Assembly: GCA_034430615.1 (NCBI GenBank)
Contig: DAOUEJ010000017.1
Coordinates: forward strand, 13,482-77,481
Direction of reading: 5' to 3'
DNA from: E44-bin32 sp034430615
GTDB lineage: Bacteria; Chloroflexota; Anaerolineae; Anaerolineales; E44-bin32
DNA length: 64,000 bases
This document shows positions 1 to 8,196 of this stretch, one piece after another (position 1 is the first letter of the stretch; each line of letters opens with the position of its first letter). A program made the position numbers and the translations under genes. The notes under the pieces were generated by a model. The model had not been told where the DNA came from and did no database searches. It saw only the letters and a list, made by a program, of their open reading frames with translations.

Positions 1-244
1 CGTTCAAGCGCTGGATGATCGGGATGCCCCGCCTGCGTGCGCGGTTCAACCCGGCCAGCTGGCGCGTCCCACCAATGACCAGGATCGCATCGTAGGGTTC
101 GTCATCAAGACTGTTGCTCACCTGATGCCCGCGTGCAGCCAGTCCGGCCTGCATCTTCGCCCGAAAGGAAACCATGCCGCCGACCCCGGTCATTATCGGC
201 AGCAGGCACAGACGTCGCTTGTTTGTTGTGGAGGAGGAACTCAT
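1..244 (-). CDS. Glycosyltransferase, N-terminal part (runs off the window)
   Basis: About 81 residues are visible, reading off the left edge. After a short polar start comes a hydrophobic strand and a glycine-rich loop (PIMTGVGGMVSFRAKM). A segment ending GHQVSN and a strand YDAILVIGGTRQL follow. This is the usual opening of the N-terminal Rossmann domain of GT-B (family 4-like) glycosyltransferases, in which the Gly-rich loop lies at the acceptor cleft. It is the last visible gene of the wecC-wecB-acyltransferase run, 63 bp downstream of the acyltransferase, so transfer of a sugar to a surface polysaccharide is inferred. The ATG at 244 has no clear ribosome binding site. The gap before it holds a small CCCGG/CCGGG hairpin. 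Donor sugar and exact family cannot be told from this fragment. Confidence 0.6.
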   Translation of the reverse strand, partial: MSSSSTTNKRRLCLLPIMTGVGGMVSFRAKMQAGLAARGHQVSNSLDDEPYDAILVIGGTRQLAGLNRARRRGIPIIQRLN

Positions 245-307
245 AGGAACACCACGTTCACACGTGATAGGAGCCCGGAGATCCGGGTAGACAAATTCGA
301 GATGTTT

Positions 308-760
308 TCATGATCGCTGGCCGATCCGCCGGGCAGGAACCCCGGCCCAGATCTCGCTCTCACCCGTCGATTGGAGCAAGACAGCATTCGCGCCCAGCAC
401 TGTGCCTGCTGCCACAGTCAGGACCCCCTCATCACACAACACTTTCGAGCCAGGGGAGAGGATTACGTCATCCTCGATCACGACGCCCTCGAAGCTTGAT
501 TCTGTGCTCACCCGATAGATGTCCCCCCGGCCGATGGTCACGCCGGGGTAGATCTTCACCCGCGCGCCGATGCGTGTTTCCGGGTGGACCACGACGCCAA
601 AACCGCCGTGCACAAGGCTGAAATCCTCGCCGATTTGGACCGAAGGCGGGATCTCAGCTCCGAGCATTTTCAGCACCAAGTACGCCAGACGCCCCAGGAG
701 TGGGGTGTTCCTGGCGTAAACCAGGCGGCTGTACACGTCGCGCTTCACAGCACCTGCCAT
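308..760 (-). CDS. Serine acetyltransferase-like hexapeptide acyltransferase
   Basis: This 150-residue protein has the hexapeptide-repeat (left-handed beta-helix) pattern of the CysE/serine O-acetyltransferase group: an alpha-helical lead, a segment HGGFGVVVHPETRIG with the expected catalytic His, then isoleucine/valine-led hexads (VKIYPGVTIGRG, VVIEDDVILSPGS) and a closing WAGVPARRIG. Full CysE proteins are about 250 residues with a longer helical N-terminal domain. This short form is typical of acyltransferases in polysaccharide clusters. It begins in the TAATG overlap with the end of wecB and precedes a glycosyltransferase, so acetylation of a sugar or sugar precursor in the same pathway is the likely role. 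Its true acceptor is not known. Confidence 0.75.
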   Translation of the reverse strand: MAGAVKRDVYSRLVYARNTPLLGRLAYLVLKMLGAEIPPSVQIGEDFSLVHGGFGVVVHPETRIGARVKIYPGVTIGRGDIYRVSTESSFEGVVIEDDVILSPGSKVLCDEGVLTVAAGTVLGANAVLLQSTGESEIWAGVPARRIGQRS

Positions 761-1887
761 TAGACTTTCCCGGCGGCGAGCAGCGCGTCCACGATCTTAC
801 GGGCGGCCTGCCCATCCCCATAGGGATTCACGGCCTGCGCCATCGCCTGATAGGCAAGTGGGTCTTCCAGCAGAGCGGACGCTTCGGCGAGGATCTTCTT
901 CCGATCGCTCCCCACCAACCGCGCCGTTCCGGCTTTGATCGCCTCCGGTCGTTCGGTGACTTCGCGCATGACAAGAACCGGCTTCCCCAACGCCGGCGCT
1001 TCCTCCTGCAGACCTCCCGAATCGGTCAGCACGAAGGAAGCCCGTTTGATGGCCTGCACCATGTCGCGATAATCGAGCGGTTCGGTCAGTGTGATATTCG
1101 GAAGATCACCCAGAATCTCGTGGGCAGGTCCGTGGACGTTCGGATTGAGATGGACCGGATAAAGAATATGCACCTGGTCCTCATAGCGGGAGGCAAGGTC
1201 CCGGATGGCCTCCAGGATCTCCTTGAGCGGAGATCCGAAATTCTCCCGGCGGTGAGCCGTTACCAGGATCAGCGTTTTATCCACGGGAAGCTCACTGAGC
1301 GGCCCCTGGCCATCCGTATAGGGCTGGCCGGCCACTTCAAGCAAGGCATCGATGACCGGGTTGCCCGTGATTACGATATCCTTCGCCAGTACCCCCTCCG
1401 ACAGCAAACGATCTCGAGCTTCTGCCGTGGGTGCGAAATGCAGGTCTGCGATCACGCTGGCAACTCGCCGGTTAATCTCCTCCGGGAAGGGCTGCCATTT
1501 ATCGCCCGTCCTGAGCCCCGCCTCGACGTGTCCCAGTTTTACCCGGTGGTAGTAGGCGAGCAAGCTGGCCGCCATGACGGTTGTCGTATCCCCCTGCACC
1601 AGTACCCAATCCGGCCTCAGGTCATCCAGCACAGGGTCCAAGGCTTGCAGGATGCCTGCTGTCAACCCGGCCAAGTCCTGATCGGGTGTCATCAGGTTGA
1701 GATCAACATCGGGCACGATCTCAAACAATGAAAGGATCTGGTCAAGCATCTGGCGGTGCTGGGCAGTCACACAGACAAATGCCTTGACCCCGGGTGTCTC
1801 GGCCAGGCGTCGTACCACCGGGGCCATCTTGACCGCTTCCGGCCGCGTGCCGAAGATGCTCAGGACACGCATCGGTGTCTCAACCAT
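760..1887 (-). CDS. wecB: UDP-N-acetylglucosamine 2-epimerase (non-hydrolysing)
   Basis: A 375-residue protein of normal length for the family. It opens with FGTRPEAVKMAP at residues 12-23. It carries the GDTTTVMAA strand, HVEAGLRTGD, and FPEEINRR, which holds the catalytic acidic and substrate-binding residues. The second GT-B-like domain has HRRENFG and TDSGGLQEEAPALGKPVL. The family interconverts UDP-GlcNAc and UDP-ManNAc in the cytoplasm. The gene overlaps the end of wecC by 8 bp and the next gene by one base, so translation of the three is probably coupled. With wecC it would make UDP-ManNAc uronate for a surface polysaccharide. Confidence 0.93.
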   Translation of the reverse strand: MVETPMRVLSIFGTRPEAVKMAPVVRRLAETPGVKAFVCVTAQHRQMLDQILSLFEIVPDVDLNLMTPDQDLAGLTAGILQALDPVLDDLRPDWVLVQGDTTTVMAASLLAYYHRVKLGHVEAGLRTGDKWQPFPEEINRRVASVIADLHFAPTAEARDRLLSEGVLAKDIVITGNPVIDALLEVAGQPYTDGQGPLSELPVDKTLILVTAHRRENFGSPLKEILEAIRDLASRYEDQVHILYPVHLNPNVHGPAHEILGDLPNITLTEPLDYRDMVQAIKRASFVLTDSGGLQEEAPALGKPVLVMREVTERPEAIKAGTARLVGSDRKKILAEASALLEDPLAYQAMAQAVNPYGDGQAARKIVDALLAAGKV

Positions 1888-3163
1888 CCGCCTGCCTCAC
1901 ACCGATCGTGAAAAGACGGAAACCCGCTCGTTCCCAGGCTGCTTTCTCGAAGATGCGGCGGGTATCGACAATGGTGCGGGCCTGGGTCATGCTCGCAACT
2001 GCGACCGGTTCCAGCGCCCGAAATTGTTCATGATCCACCAGGAGCAGGATCGCCTCAGCCTCAACGAGCGCAGACTGGAGTGTCCCGGCGGCTTGTGCAC
2101 CTTCGGCTGTGGCTTGAAGTGCGAAGGGTTCAAACGTCGCCACCCGCGCGCCTGCCTGGACCAGCAAGCGGACGACTTCCAACGCCGGACTTTCACGCAG
2201 GTCATCCACATTGGCTTTGTAGCTCAAACCCAGTGCCGCGATGCGCTTGCCGTCCAGTTTGCCCAACGCGCGCCGGATGAGCTCGAGCACCACAGCCGGT
2301 TGACCATCGTTGACGACACGCGCCTGACGAATCAAACCACTGACTTCAGGTGCGGCCTCGACCAGGAACCACGGATCGACGCTGATGCAGTGCCCGCCAA
2401 CGCCCGGTCCCGGGTTCAAAATCTCGACTCGTGGATGCAGGTTGGCCAATTCAATCGCCCGCCATATATCGATACCGAAAGTATCACCGAGCCGCGAAAA
2501 CTCGTTGGCGATGGCAATGTTCACATCGCGGTAGGTATTCTCCATGAGCTTCACCATCTCGGCGGTAGTCGAGTCGGTGAGCAGGATTTCGCCCCGCACA
2601 AAGCTGGCGTAAAGATCACGGCCAGCCTCGGAGGAGGCCTGGTTTACACCACCGATGACGCGGGCGTTCTCGATCAACTCGTGCAGGATCTTGCCTGGCA
2701 GCACTCGCTCCGGTGAATACGCCAGGAAGAAATCCTCCCCGGCCGATAGCCCGCTTTGCTCGAGTATCGGCGCAAGCAGATCGAGGGTTGTGCGCGGTGG
2801 CGAAGTTGACTCAAGCACCACCAGATTGCCGCGCTGCAAGTGCGGAACGATCGACTCGGTGGCGGAGCGCACGTATTGCATATCGGCTCGTTTGTCATCC
2901 GTGATCGGGGTAGGAACAGCAATGATGAACGCATCGGCCGGTCCGGGCGCTTCGCTGACCGTTAGGTTGCCTGATCGAAAGGCGGCCTGCACCAGGGCCC
3001 GTAAACCCGGCTCCTGGATGTGGATCTCACCATTTCGCAGGACATCCACAACCTGGCTGTTGACATCGACCCCGAGTACCCGCATGCCATGCGTCGCAAA
3101 AGTGCTTGCGGTTGGCAGGCCGATGTATCCCAGGCCGAGGATACAAAGAGTATTGAACGGCAC
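1880..3163 (-). CDS. wecC: UDP-N-acetyl-D-mannosamine dehydrogenase
   Basis: A 427-residue member of the UDP-glucose/GDP-mannose dehydrogenase family, which oxidises C6 of the sugar nucleotide twice using NAD+. The N-terminal NAD fold has LGLGYIGLPTA. The central domain has SPERVLPGKI and the invariant lysine in AEMVKLMENTYRDVN. The catalytic cysteine sits in GPGVGGHCISVDPWF, and the C-terminal domain has LGLSYKANVDDLRESPA. This combination matches WecC/CapL better than glucose dehydrogenases. GTG at 3163 is chosen because GGAGG sits five bases upstream. An upstream TTG frame would place that GGAGG inside the coding sequence. It is the first gene of the operon. Confidence 0.93.
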   Translation of the reverse strand: MPFNTLCILGLGYIGLPTASTFATHGMRVLGVDVNSQVVDVLRNGEIHIQEPGLRALVQAAFRSGNLTVSEAPGPADAFIIAVPTPITDDKRADMQYVRSATESIVPHLQRGNLVVLESTSPPRTTLDLLAPILEQSGLSAGEDFFLAYSPERVLPGKILHELIENARVIGGVNQASSEAGRDLYASFVRGEILLTDSTTAEMVKLMENTYRDVNIAIANEFSRLGDTFGIDIWRAIELANLHPRVEILNPGPGVGGHCISVDPWFLVEAAPEVSGLIRQARVVNDGQPAVVLELIRRALGKLDGKRIAALGLSYKANVDDLRESPALEVVRLLVQAGARVATFEPFALQATAEGAQAAGTLQSALVEAEAILLLVDHEQFRALEPVAVASMTQARTIVDTRRIFEKAAWERAGFRLFTIGVRQADG

Positions 3164-3269
3164 ATCTGCCTCCAAAAATTGACGAGCTTATTATCCCATA
3201 TCCCTCAAATGCCCGGAAATCAGGGCAAGAGACCTGGTCTGGCTCAGACATGTGCCTGGTTTCCTGCGT

Positions 3270-3275
3270 TACAAT
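3270..3275 (+). promoter_or_regulatory. Possible -10 element (TACAAT) for the VanZ-like gene
   Basis: TACAAT ends only seven bases before the ATG at 3283. If it is used, transcription would begin at or next to the start codon and the message would be leaderless. No good -35 hexamer is visible at 16-18 bp. Confidence 0.35.
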
Positions 3276-3282
3276 CGTGTTC

Positions 3283-3714
3283 ATGCGTCCCACAGCAGCG
3301 CACAAGCTTTGGGTCTGGCTTGCCGGCTTGTTCCTCCTCTTTATCAGCATGATCATCCTCGCCGCTGACCTTGGATTGGCTGGAAGGATCTTCGCCTGGA
3401 TCGTGTATGTGCCCGGGCAGGACGTCACCGCTCATTTCATCTTGATCGGTGGGCTGGCGATATTGGTTAACCTGGCCTTGGACCGCCGGGCTTTGACCCT
3501 CTCCGGAAGATCGATTCAACTGGGTAGCGTGGTCATACTTCTGTTGGTCACGCTGGAGGAATTCAGCCAGATGTGGATCCGTACGCGCGGTTTTTCTCTT
3601 TTCGACCTTTCCGCCGATTGGCTCGGGGTTTGGCTTCTGGGTGGTTGGGGATCTGCTAGATTGAAGGCACGTTTCAACCCGGAAACCAGGAGGCTGCCCT
3701 CGCCTGATCCCTAG
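3283..3714 (+). CDS. VanZ-like membrane protein
   Basis: A 143-residue protein with four predicted membrane segments (about residues 8-28, 48-66, 82-98 and 113-128). The VanZ-family signature lies across segments 3 and 4: an acidic pair followed by a glutamine (LEEFSQ), an arginine-rich loop, then DLSADWLGVWLGG-like residues entering the last helix. VanZ proteins give low-level teicoplanin resistance in some bacteria, but most homologues have no defined role. ATG 3283 is preferred because the upstream in-frame ATG at 3250 would add residues before the family begins. The gene is monocistronic, divergent from wecC and tandem with serA after 120 bp. Confidence 0.75.
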   Translation: MRPTAAHKLWVWLAGLFLLFISMIILAADLGLAGRIFAWIVYVPGQDVTAHFILIGGLAILVNLALDRRALTLSGRSIQLGSVVILLLVTLEEFSQMWIRTRGFSLFDLSADWLGVWLLGGWGSARLKARFNPETRRLPSPDP

Positions 3715-3802
3715 TTGGATCGGATCCCGCGGTCATCGGGCGAAGCTTGTATGCCAGGCAGCGATTCCTGCAGCCTTCACCCCTGAGAGGCTCTGCAACG
3801 TG

Positions 3803-3808
3803 TACAAT
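3803..3808 (+). promoter_or_regulatory. Possible -10 element (TACAAT) for the SerA-type gene
   Basis: TACAAT lies 26 bases before the start codon, leaving room for the GGAGG-like ribosome binding site just upstream of ATG 3835. No convincing -35 is seen. Confidence 0.35.
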
Positions 3809-3834
3809 AGGCCGGTCAAGAAAGTGGAGGCCGT

Positions 3835-4758
3835 ATGGCGTGGCGCATTCTGCTGACTGACGGCCTCGCTCAAGAAGGCCGGGACATTCTTCAAGCTGAG
3901 GCTGAAGTGATCGAATCCAACCTGGCTGATGAACTCGGCGCAGTCGATGCCGTCATCATCCGCAGCCGGACTCGTCTTAACCGCAGCGATATCGCGCTGG
4001 GGATTCCGCGCCTGAAGGTGATTGGCCGGGCTGGCGTAGGCGTTGACAACATCGACCTCGAGGCCGCAAAGGACAACCGGGTAGTGGTGGTCAACGCGCC
4101 AGAAGCCACGACCATCGCCGTTGCCGAGCACACTCTCGCGCTGATGCTTGCCCTTGCCCGACATCTCCCGGCTGCCGATGCGAGTATGCACGCCGGTGCC
4201 TGGGAGAAGTCCGCATATACCGGGGACGAATTACACGGGAAGACTTTGGGCTTGATCGGCCTCGGCCGGATAGGTTCAGCGGTAGCCGATCTGGCCCGGG
4301 TCTTCGGGATGCAAATCCTGGCTTATGATCCCTTCCTCGATGCGGATGATGTCCGGTCCAGGGGCGCTGAGCCGGTTGAATTGGCAGAACTGTTGCAAAC
4401 GGCCGATATCGTCAGTGTCCACGTTCCGCACATGGAGACTACACACCATTTGCTTGGCCCGCAGCGATTGCCGCTGATGAAACACGGCGCCTGGTTGATC
4501 TCGACCTCGCGCGGCGGGGTCATCGATGAACAGGCTTTACTCGAAACGCTCGAGACAGGGCAGGTGGGCAGGGCCGCACTTGATGTCTTCGCCCAGGAGC
4601 CACCGCTCGGCTCAGCCCTGCTCAAGCAGGCAAACATGATACTCACACCCCATATCGGTGGCCAGACCCACGGGGCGCAATCTCGCGTGGCGGAGGAGAT
4701 TGCGAACGAGGTGCTGGCAGCGCTGCGTGGTGACAACCTGCGCTGGCGCGTTATTTAG
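3835..4758 (+). CDS. serA: D-3-phosphoglycerate dehydrogenase-type D-2-hydroxyacid dehydrogenase
   Basis: A 307-residue NAD-dependent D-2-hydroxyacid dehydrogenase. Visible are the GRAGVGVDNID strand near residue 70 and the dinucleotide motif GLIGLGRIGSAVA near residue 140. The substrate-binding Arg is in STSRGGVIDE, the catalytic Glu in DVFAQEPP, and the catalytic His is H273 in LTPHIGG. It ends soon after the catalytic core, so it lacks the ACT domain and the intervening domain of long SerA enzymes. The short form is common. In serine synthesis it would oxidise 3-phosphoglycerate. No serB or serC is nearby, so another 2-hydroxyacid substrate cannot be excluded. GTGGAGG just before the ATG supports the start. 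Confidence 0.8.
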   Translation: MAWRILLTDGLAQEGRDILQAEAEVIESNLADELGAVDAVIIRSRTRLNRSDIALGIPRLKVIGRAGVGVDNIDLEAAKDNRVVVVNAPEATTIAVAEHTLALMLALARHLPAADASMHAGAWEKSAYTGDELHGKTLGLIGLGRIGSAVADLARVFGMQILAYDPFLDADDVRSRGAEPVELAELLQTADIVSVHVPHMETTHHLLGPQRLPLMKHGAWLISTSRGGVIDEQALLETLETGQVGRAALDVFAQEPPLGSALLKQANMILTPHIGGQTHGAQSRVAEEIANEVLAALRGDNLRWRVI

Positions 4759-4780
4759 AGCTACTCAGATAGGAGATACG

Positions 4781-6286
4781 ATGGGCAAAAAAATCGAGGC
4801 TCTGCGTGAATTACTGGGTGTTGTCGCGGACCTAACCGCGGCGGCAGCCTTGCTTGGTTGGGATCAGCAGACATACATGCCGTCCGGCGCAGCCGGCGGG
4901 CGCGCAATGCAGTTAGCCACCCTGAGCACGTTGGCGCATGAGCATTTCGTATCCGACGAGATGGGGGCCGCGATAGAAGCAGCCAAGGCTGAAGCCAAGG
5001 ACCTTGCACCCGATTCGGACGAGGCGCGCCTGGTGCGAAAGACCGAGCACGATTACTTGAAAGAGATCAAGGTCCCTTCATCCTGGGTGAGTGAATACTC
5101 ACGTGCGACCGCCATGGCCCACCAGGACTGGGAGCAAGCAAGAGCCGAGGCGGACTTCAAACGCTTCCAGCCTCACTTAGAAAAGATCGTCGAACTCCGG
5201 CGCCATTATGCGGATTTCTTCGCACCCTATGACCATCTCTACGATCCACTGCTTGATGATTTTGAACCCGGGATGAAGACCGCCGAGGTGAAAGCCGTCT
5301 TCGACGCCCTCCGGCCGCGTCAGGTCGAACTGGTCCAGGCGATCTTCGAACAAGGCCGGCCGGTGGACGATTCCTTCCTGCACCTGAACTACGATCTCGA
5401 CAAGCAGTGGAATTTCGGGGTTGAGGTCATCACAGCGTTCGGCTACGATTTTAAACGTGGCCGGCAGGATAAGGCCGTCCACCCCTTCACGACCTCTTTC
5501 GGGCTCGACGATGTCCGCATCACCACCCGGCTGTATGAAGACTACTTCAGCACCGCGCTGACGGGGACCATGCACGAGGCCGGTCATGCCCTGTACGAGC
5601 AGGGAATAAAATCGACCCTCGGACGCACGCCGTTGGAGGCCGGGGCTTCACTGGGGATGCACGAATCGCAATCCCGGATGTGGGAGAACCTGATCGGACG
5701 CAGCAAGCCGTTCTGGAAGGCCTACTTCCCCAAACTGCAGGGTGTCTTCCCGCAACAGCTTGGCAACGTCGCAATGGAAGATTTCTACCGGGCGATGAAT
5801 AAAGTCGAACGGACATATATCCGTGTCGACGCTGATGAAGCGACCTATAACCTGCACATCATGCTGCGCTTTGAATTGGAGATAGCACTGATGGACGGAT
5901 CCCTGGCAGTAAAGGATCTTCCCGAAGCGTGGAATACCAAGTTCGAAGATTTTCTGGGCATCATCCCGCCCGATGATGCAAAGGGTGTGCTTCAGGATGT
6001 GCACTGGTCGGGTGGCATGATCGGCTATTTCCCCACCTACTCTCTCGGGAACTTGATGGCCGCTCAACTGTGGGAGAAGATCGGCCAGGACATACCCAAC
6101 CTGGAAGAGCAGATCGAACGCGGGCAGTTCGGCGCACTTCTGGGATGGCTGCGCGAGAATATCCACCAACATGGCGCGAAATTTGAGCCGATCGAACTTC
6201 TCACGCGCGTAACCGGTAAAGGCCTGGATGCAGATCCCTATATGCGCTATCTGACGGGCAAGTACTCGGAGATCTACGAGCTCTAA
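4781..6286 (+). CDS. Thermostable carboxypeptidase Taq-type metallopeptidase (M32)
   Basis: A 501-residue protein, the usual size for family M32, which removes C-terminal amino acids using a divalent metal. The zinc motif HEAGH is at residues 265-269, and the downstream acidic ligand is in HESQSRMWEN. The family signatures LGWDQQTYMP near the N-terminus and NLHIMLRFELE and GYFPTYSLGN in the C-terminal half are present. AGGAG precedes ATG 4781 at good spacing. The frame stays open upstream into serA, but that extension has no similarity to the family. It is probably a cytoplasmic peptide-recycling enzyme, co-directional with serA and separated by 22 bp. Confidence 0.93.
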   Translation: MGKKIEALRELLGVVADLTAAAALLGWDQQTYMPSGAAGGRAMQLATLSTLAHEHFVSDEMGAAIEAAKAEAKDLAPDSDEARLVRKTEHDYLKEIKVPSSWVSEYSRATAMAHQDWEQARAEADFKRFQPHLEKIVELRRHYADFFAPYDHLYDPLLDDFEPGMKTAEVKAVFDALRPRQVELVQAIFEQGRPVDDSFLHLNYDLDKQWNFGVEVITAFGYDFKRGRQDKAVHPFTTSFGLDDVRITTRLYEDYFSTALTGTMHEAGHALYEQGIKSTLGRTPLEAGASLGMHESQSRMWENLIGRSKPFWKAYFPKLQGVFPQQLGNVAMEDFYRAMNKVERTYIRVDADEATYNLHIMLRFELEIALMDGSLAVKDLPEAWNTKFEDFLGIIPPDDAKGVLQDVHWSGGMIGYFPTYSLGNLMAAQLWEKIGQDIPNLEEQIERGQFGALLGWLRENIHQHGAKFEPIELLTRVTGKGLDADPYMRYLTGKYSEIYEL

Positions 6287-6302
6287 ACTCCTGAGGAAGT
6301 TG

Positions 6303-6683
6303 ATGGAGGCCGGATTGACACTCACCACATTTCATGACGCGTTGGCCAACTCCGTCCTGATGTTTACCTTGATCGCCGGGATCTGGGGCCTTGTCAGCCG
6401 GGTGCGGGGCAAGGCCATGACCGGAAACTACTGGGGCATCCTGGCTGTAGGCGAACTCCTGATCATCGGCCAGGGTGTGCTTGGTGCGATCCTGTGGATC
6501 TCGGGTGCCCGTCCGGGACGGATGGGGATTCACATTCTATACGGGGTAGTGGCCGTCATCTCGCTTCCAGCCTACTACGCCATCACCAAGAGGCGGGATG
6601 ATAAGGACATCGTGCTGGTCTACGGACTGTTGAACCTCTTCCTGGCAGCGATCAGCCTGCGCTCAGCCGCAACCGGGGTATAG
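6303..6683 (+). CDS. Small four-helix membrane protein, function unknown
   Basis: I do not recognise a named family. The 126-residue protein has four hydrophobic segments (about residues 12-32, 43-63, 72-92 and 100-120) separated by short charged loops, including a TKRRDD loop. GAGGAAG lies just upstream, and the ATG at 6303 is preferred to the TTG three bases earlier. It follows the M32 peptidase by 16 bp and precedes the response regulator by 9 bp, so it is probably in the same transcript. The heme-free look (few conserved His) argues against a cytochrome b561-type protein. Confidence 0.6.
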   Translation: MEAGLTLTTFHDALANSVLMFTLIAGIWGLVSRVRGKAMTGNYWGILAVGELLIIGQGVLGAILWISGARPGRMGIHILYGVVAVISLPAYYAITKRRDDKDIVLVYGLLNLFLAAISLRSAATGV

Positions 6684-6692
6684 ACCGAAACT

Positions 6693-7061
6693 ATGGCAAT
6701 AATCCTCGTCGTGGACGACCAGACACCGACGCTTGACCTGATGGCGGCAACGATCCGCATGCTTGGGCATGATCCGCTCCTAGCGCAATCTGCACAGCGC
6801 GCATTGGATCTCATCGCCGAGTCGCCGCCTGATCTGGTGCTGTTGGATTTAATGATGCCTGGAATGAACGGTCTCGAAATGCTCACCCAACTGCGCTCGA
6901 TGCCTACCGGCGGAACCTTGCCCGTGGTTGTGATCACCGCCGGTGGCGAATACGATATCAAGGATCGAGTCCTGGAGGCGGGAGGGACCGCATGCCTGCA
7001 GAAACCGATCCATGTCGAACAACTGGCAACCATGATCCAGAGCGTCCTGCATGATGAATGA
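6693..7061 (+). CDS. Single-domain response regulator (CheY-like receiver)
   Basis: A 122-residue stand-alone receiver domain with no output domain. The acidic pair is D8-D9 (VVDDQ), the phospho-acceptor is D52 in LLDLMMPG, the switch Thr is T82 in VVITAGG, and the conserved lysine is K104 in LQKP. Such proteins act through protein contacts, as in chemotaxis or phosphorelays. No cognate kinase gene adjoins it. The nearest histidine kinase in the window is 21 kb away. The 3' end overlaps the next gene by 11 bp, implying translational coupling with a dehydrogenase, an uncommon pairing. Confidence 0.9.
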   Translation: MAIILVVDDQTPTLDLMAATIRMLGHDPLLAQSAQRALDLIAESPPDLVLLDLMMPGMNGLEMLTQLRSMPTGGTLPVVVITAGGEYDIKDRVLEAGGTACLQKPIHVEQLATMIQSVLHDE

Positions 7062-8148
7062 GAAAGCGGTGCGTTCCTCGATCACCATCCTTGAGGGGGA
7101 TCAAACCGGACAGGAGTTACTTGAGGAAGCGCTGCGCGTCCTCGACCCTGACGTGAGCAGGGTGCCTTTGACATTTGAACGCTTCGACCTGAGCCTGTCC
7201 AACCGCAGAGCCACGAGCAATCAAGTTATTCTCGATGCGGCCGAGTCGATGAAGGGCTGCGGGTTGGGCTTGAAGGCCGCGACCATCACGCCCACCGATC
7301 CCGATGACGTTGGCAGCCCGAACGCGATCCTGCGCGAAGCGATCGATGGCCGGGTGATCCTGCGCACAGGCCGGCGCATCCCCAACATCCGCCCGGTAGG
7401 GGGTGTGCATGCTCCGATCTCGGTCGTACGCATGGCCGTCGGCGGGGCCTACGGCGCGCAGGAGTGGCGCGAGGTTGAGGAGAACGGTCAGGAGGTCGCC
7501 TTCCGCACCGAACGCATCTCGCGCCGCACCTGCCGTTCGGTGGCCGAGTTCGCCTTCCAGCATGCTGAGCGAACTGGGGCAAAAGTTTTCGGCGGGCCCA
7601 AGTTCACGGTCAGTCCACTTTATGAGGGGATGTTTAAGGAAGAGCTAGATCAGGCGGCCGCACGTCATCCCAACGTCCGCTACCAGCCACAGTTGATCGA
7701 TGCCACCTACGCCCTGCTGCTTCAGAATGCTGGGGAGGCGCTTGTGATCCCGGCCCTCAACCGCGATGGCGATTGCCTCTCGGACCTGGTCCTGCAGATG
7801 TATGGTTCAATTGCTGGATCTGAATCGCTCGTACTCGCTTTCGACGAATCGGGCACAAAGGTCTGCGCCGTGATGGCGGAAGCCCCGCATGGGACTGCGC
7901 CAGCGCTCGAAGGCAAAAATATCGCCAACCCGATGGCCATGATCCTGGCTGGGGCAGCGCTTTTGAATTATGTGGGCAGTCTAGCCGCTGAGCATGCCTC
8001 GCGAGCGATTTACGAAGCGACCTTCGAAGCCGTGTACCAGGGCACAGCTACACCAGACATGCGCGGCCAGGCAAATACGCAGGAGTTCACCGACGAAGTG
8101 ATCCGCCGCGTGACCGCCAAGCTTGAGGTTTGGTCCAGCCTGGCTTGA
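7051..8148 (+). CDS. Isocitrate/isopropylmalate dehydrogenase-family protein, substrate unclear
   Basis: A 365-residue protein of the metal-dependent beta-decarboxylating dehydrogenase family. It opens with ILEGDQTGQELLEEAL, replacing the usual GDGIG. It has a substrate-binding-like SPNAILREAID with downstream arginines (LRTGRRIPNIRP), a metal-binding acidic stretch NRDGDCLSDLV, and the cofactor-side block EAPHGTAPALEGKNIANP. These support a folded enzyme of the isocitrate/isopropylmalate/homoisocitrate group. The altered first motif and the lack of leuCD or aconitase genes nearby leave the substrate open. Translation is probably coupled to the response regulator it overlaps. ATG 7051 and ATG 7054 are both possible starts. 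Confidence 0.8.
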   Translation: MMNEKAVRSSITILEGDQTGQELLEEALRVLDPDVSRVPLTFERFDLSLSNRRATSNQVILDAAESMKGCGLGLKAATITPTDPDDVGSPNAILREAIDGRVILRTGRRIPNIRPVGGVHAPISVVRMAVGGAYGAQEWREVEENGQEVAFRTERISRRTCRSVAEFAFQHAERTGAKVFGGPKFTVSPLYEGMFKEELDQAAARHPNVRYQPQLIDATYALLLQNAGEALVIPALNRDGDCLSDLVLQMYGSIAGSESLVLAFDESGTKVCAVMAEAPHGTAPALEGKNIANPMAMILAGAALLNYVGSLAAEHASRAIYEATFEAVYQGTATPDMRGQANTQEFTDEVIRRVTAKLEVWSSLA

Positions 8149-8196
8149 TCGGCGGTCCTGAGCAACGTACATGACCAGAAGCTAGTTTGAGAGCTT

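Noticed and set aside
700..2716. Two plus-strand open frames over wecB and wecC
   Set aside because: Both are antisense to well-supported sugar-nucleotide genes and show no family pattern or ribosome site.
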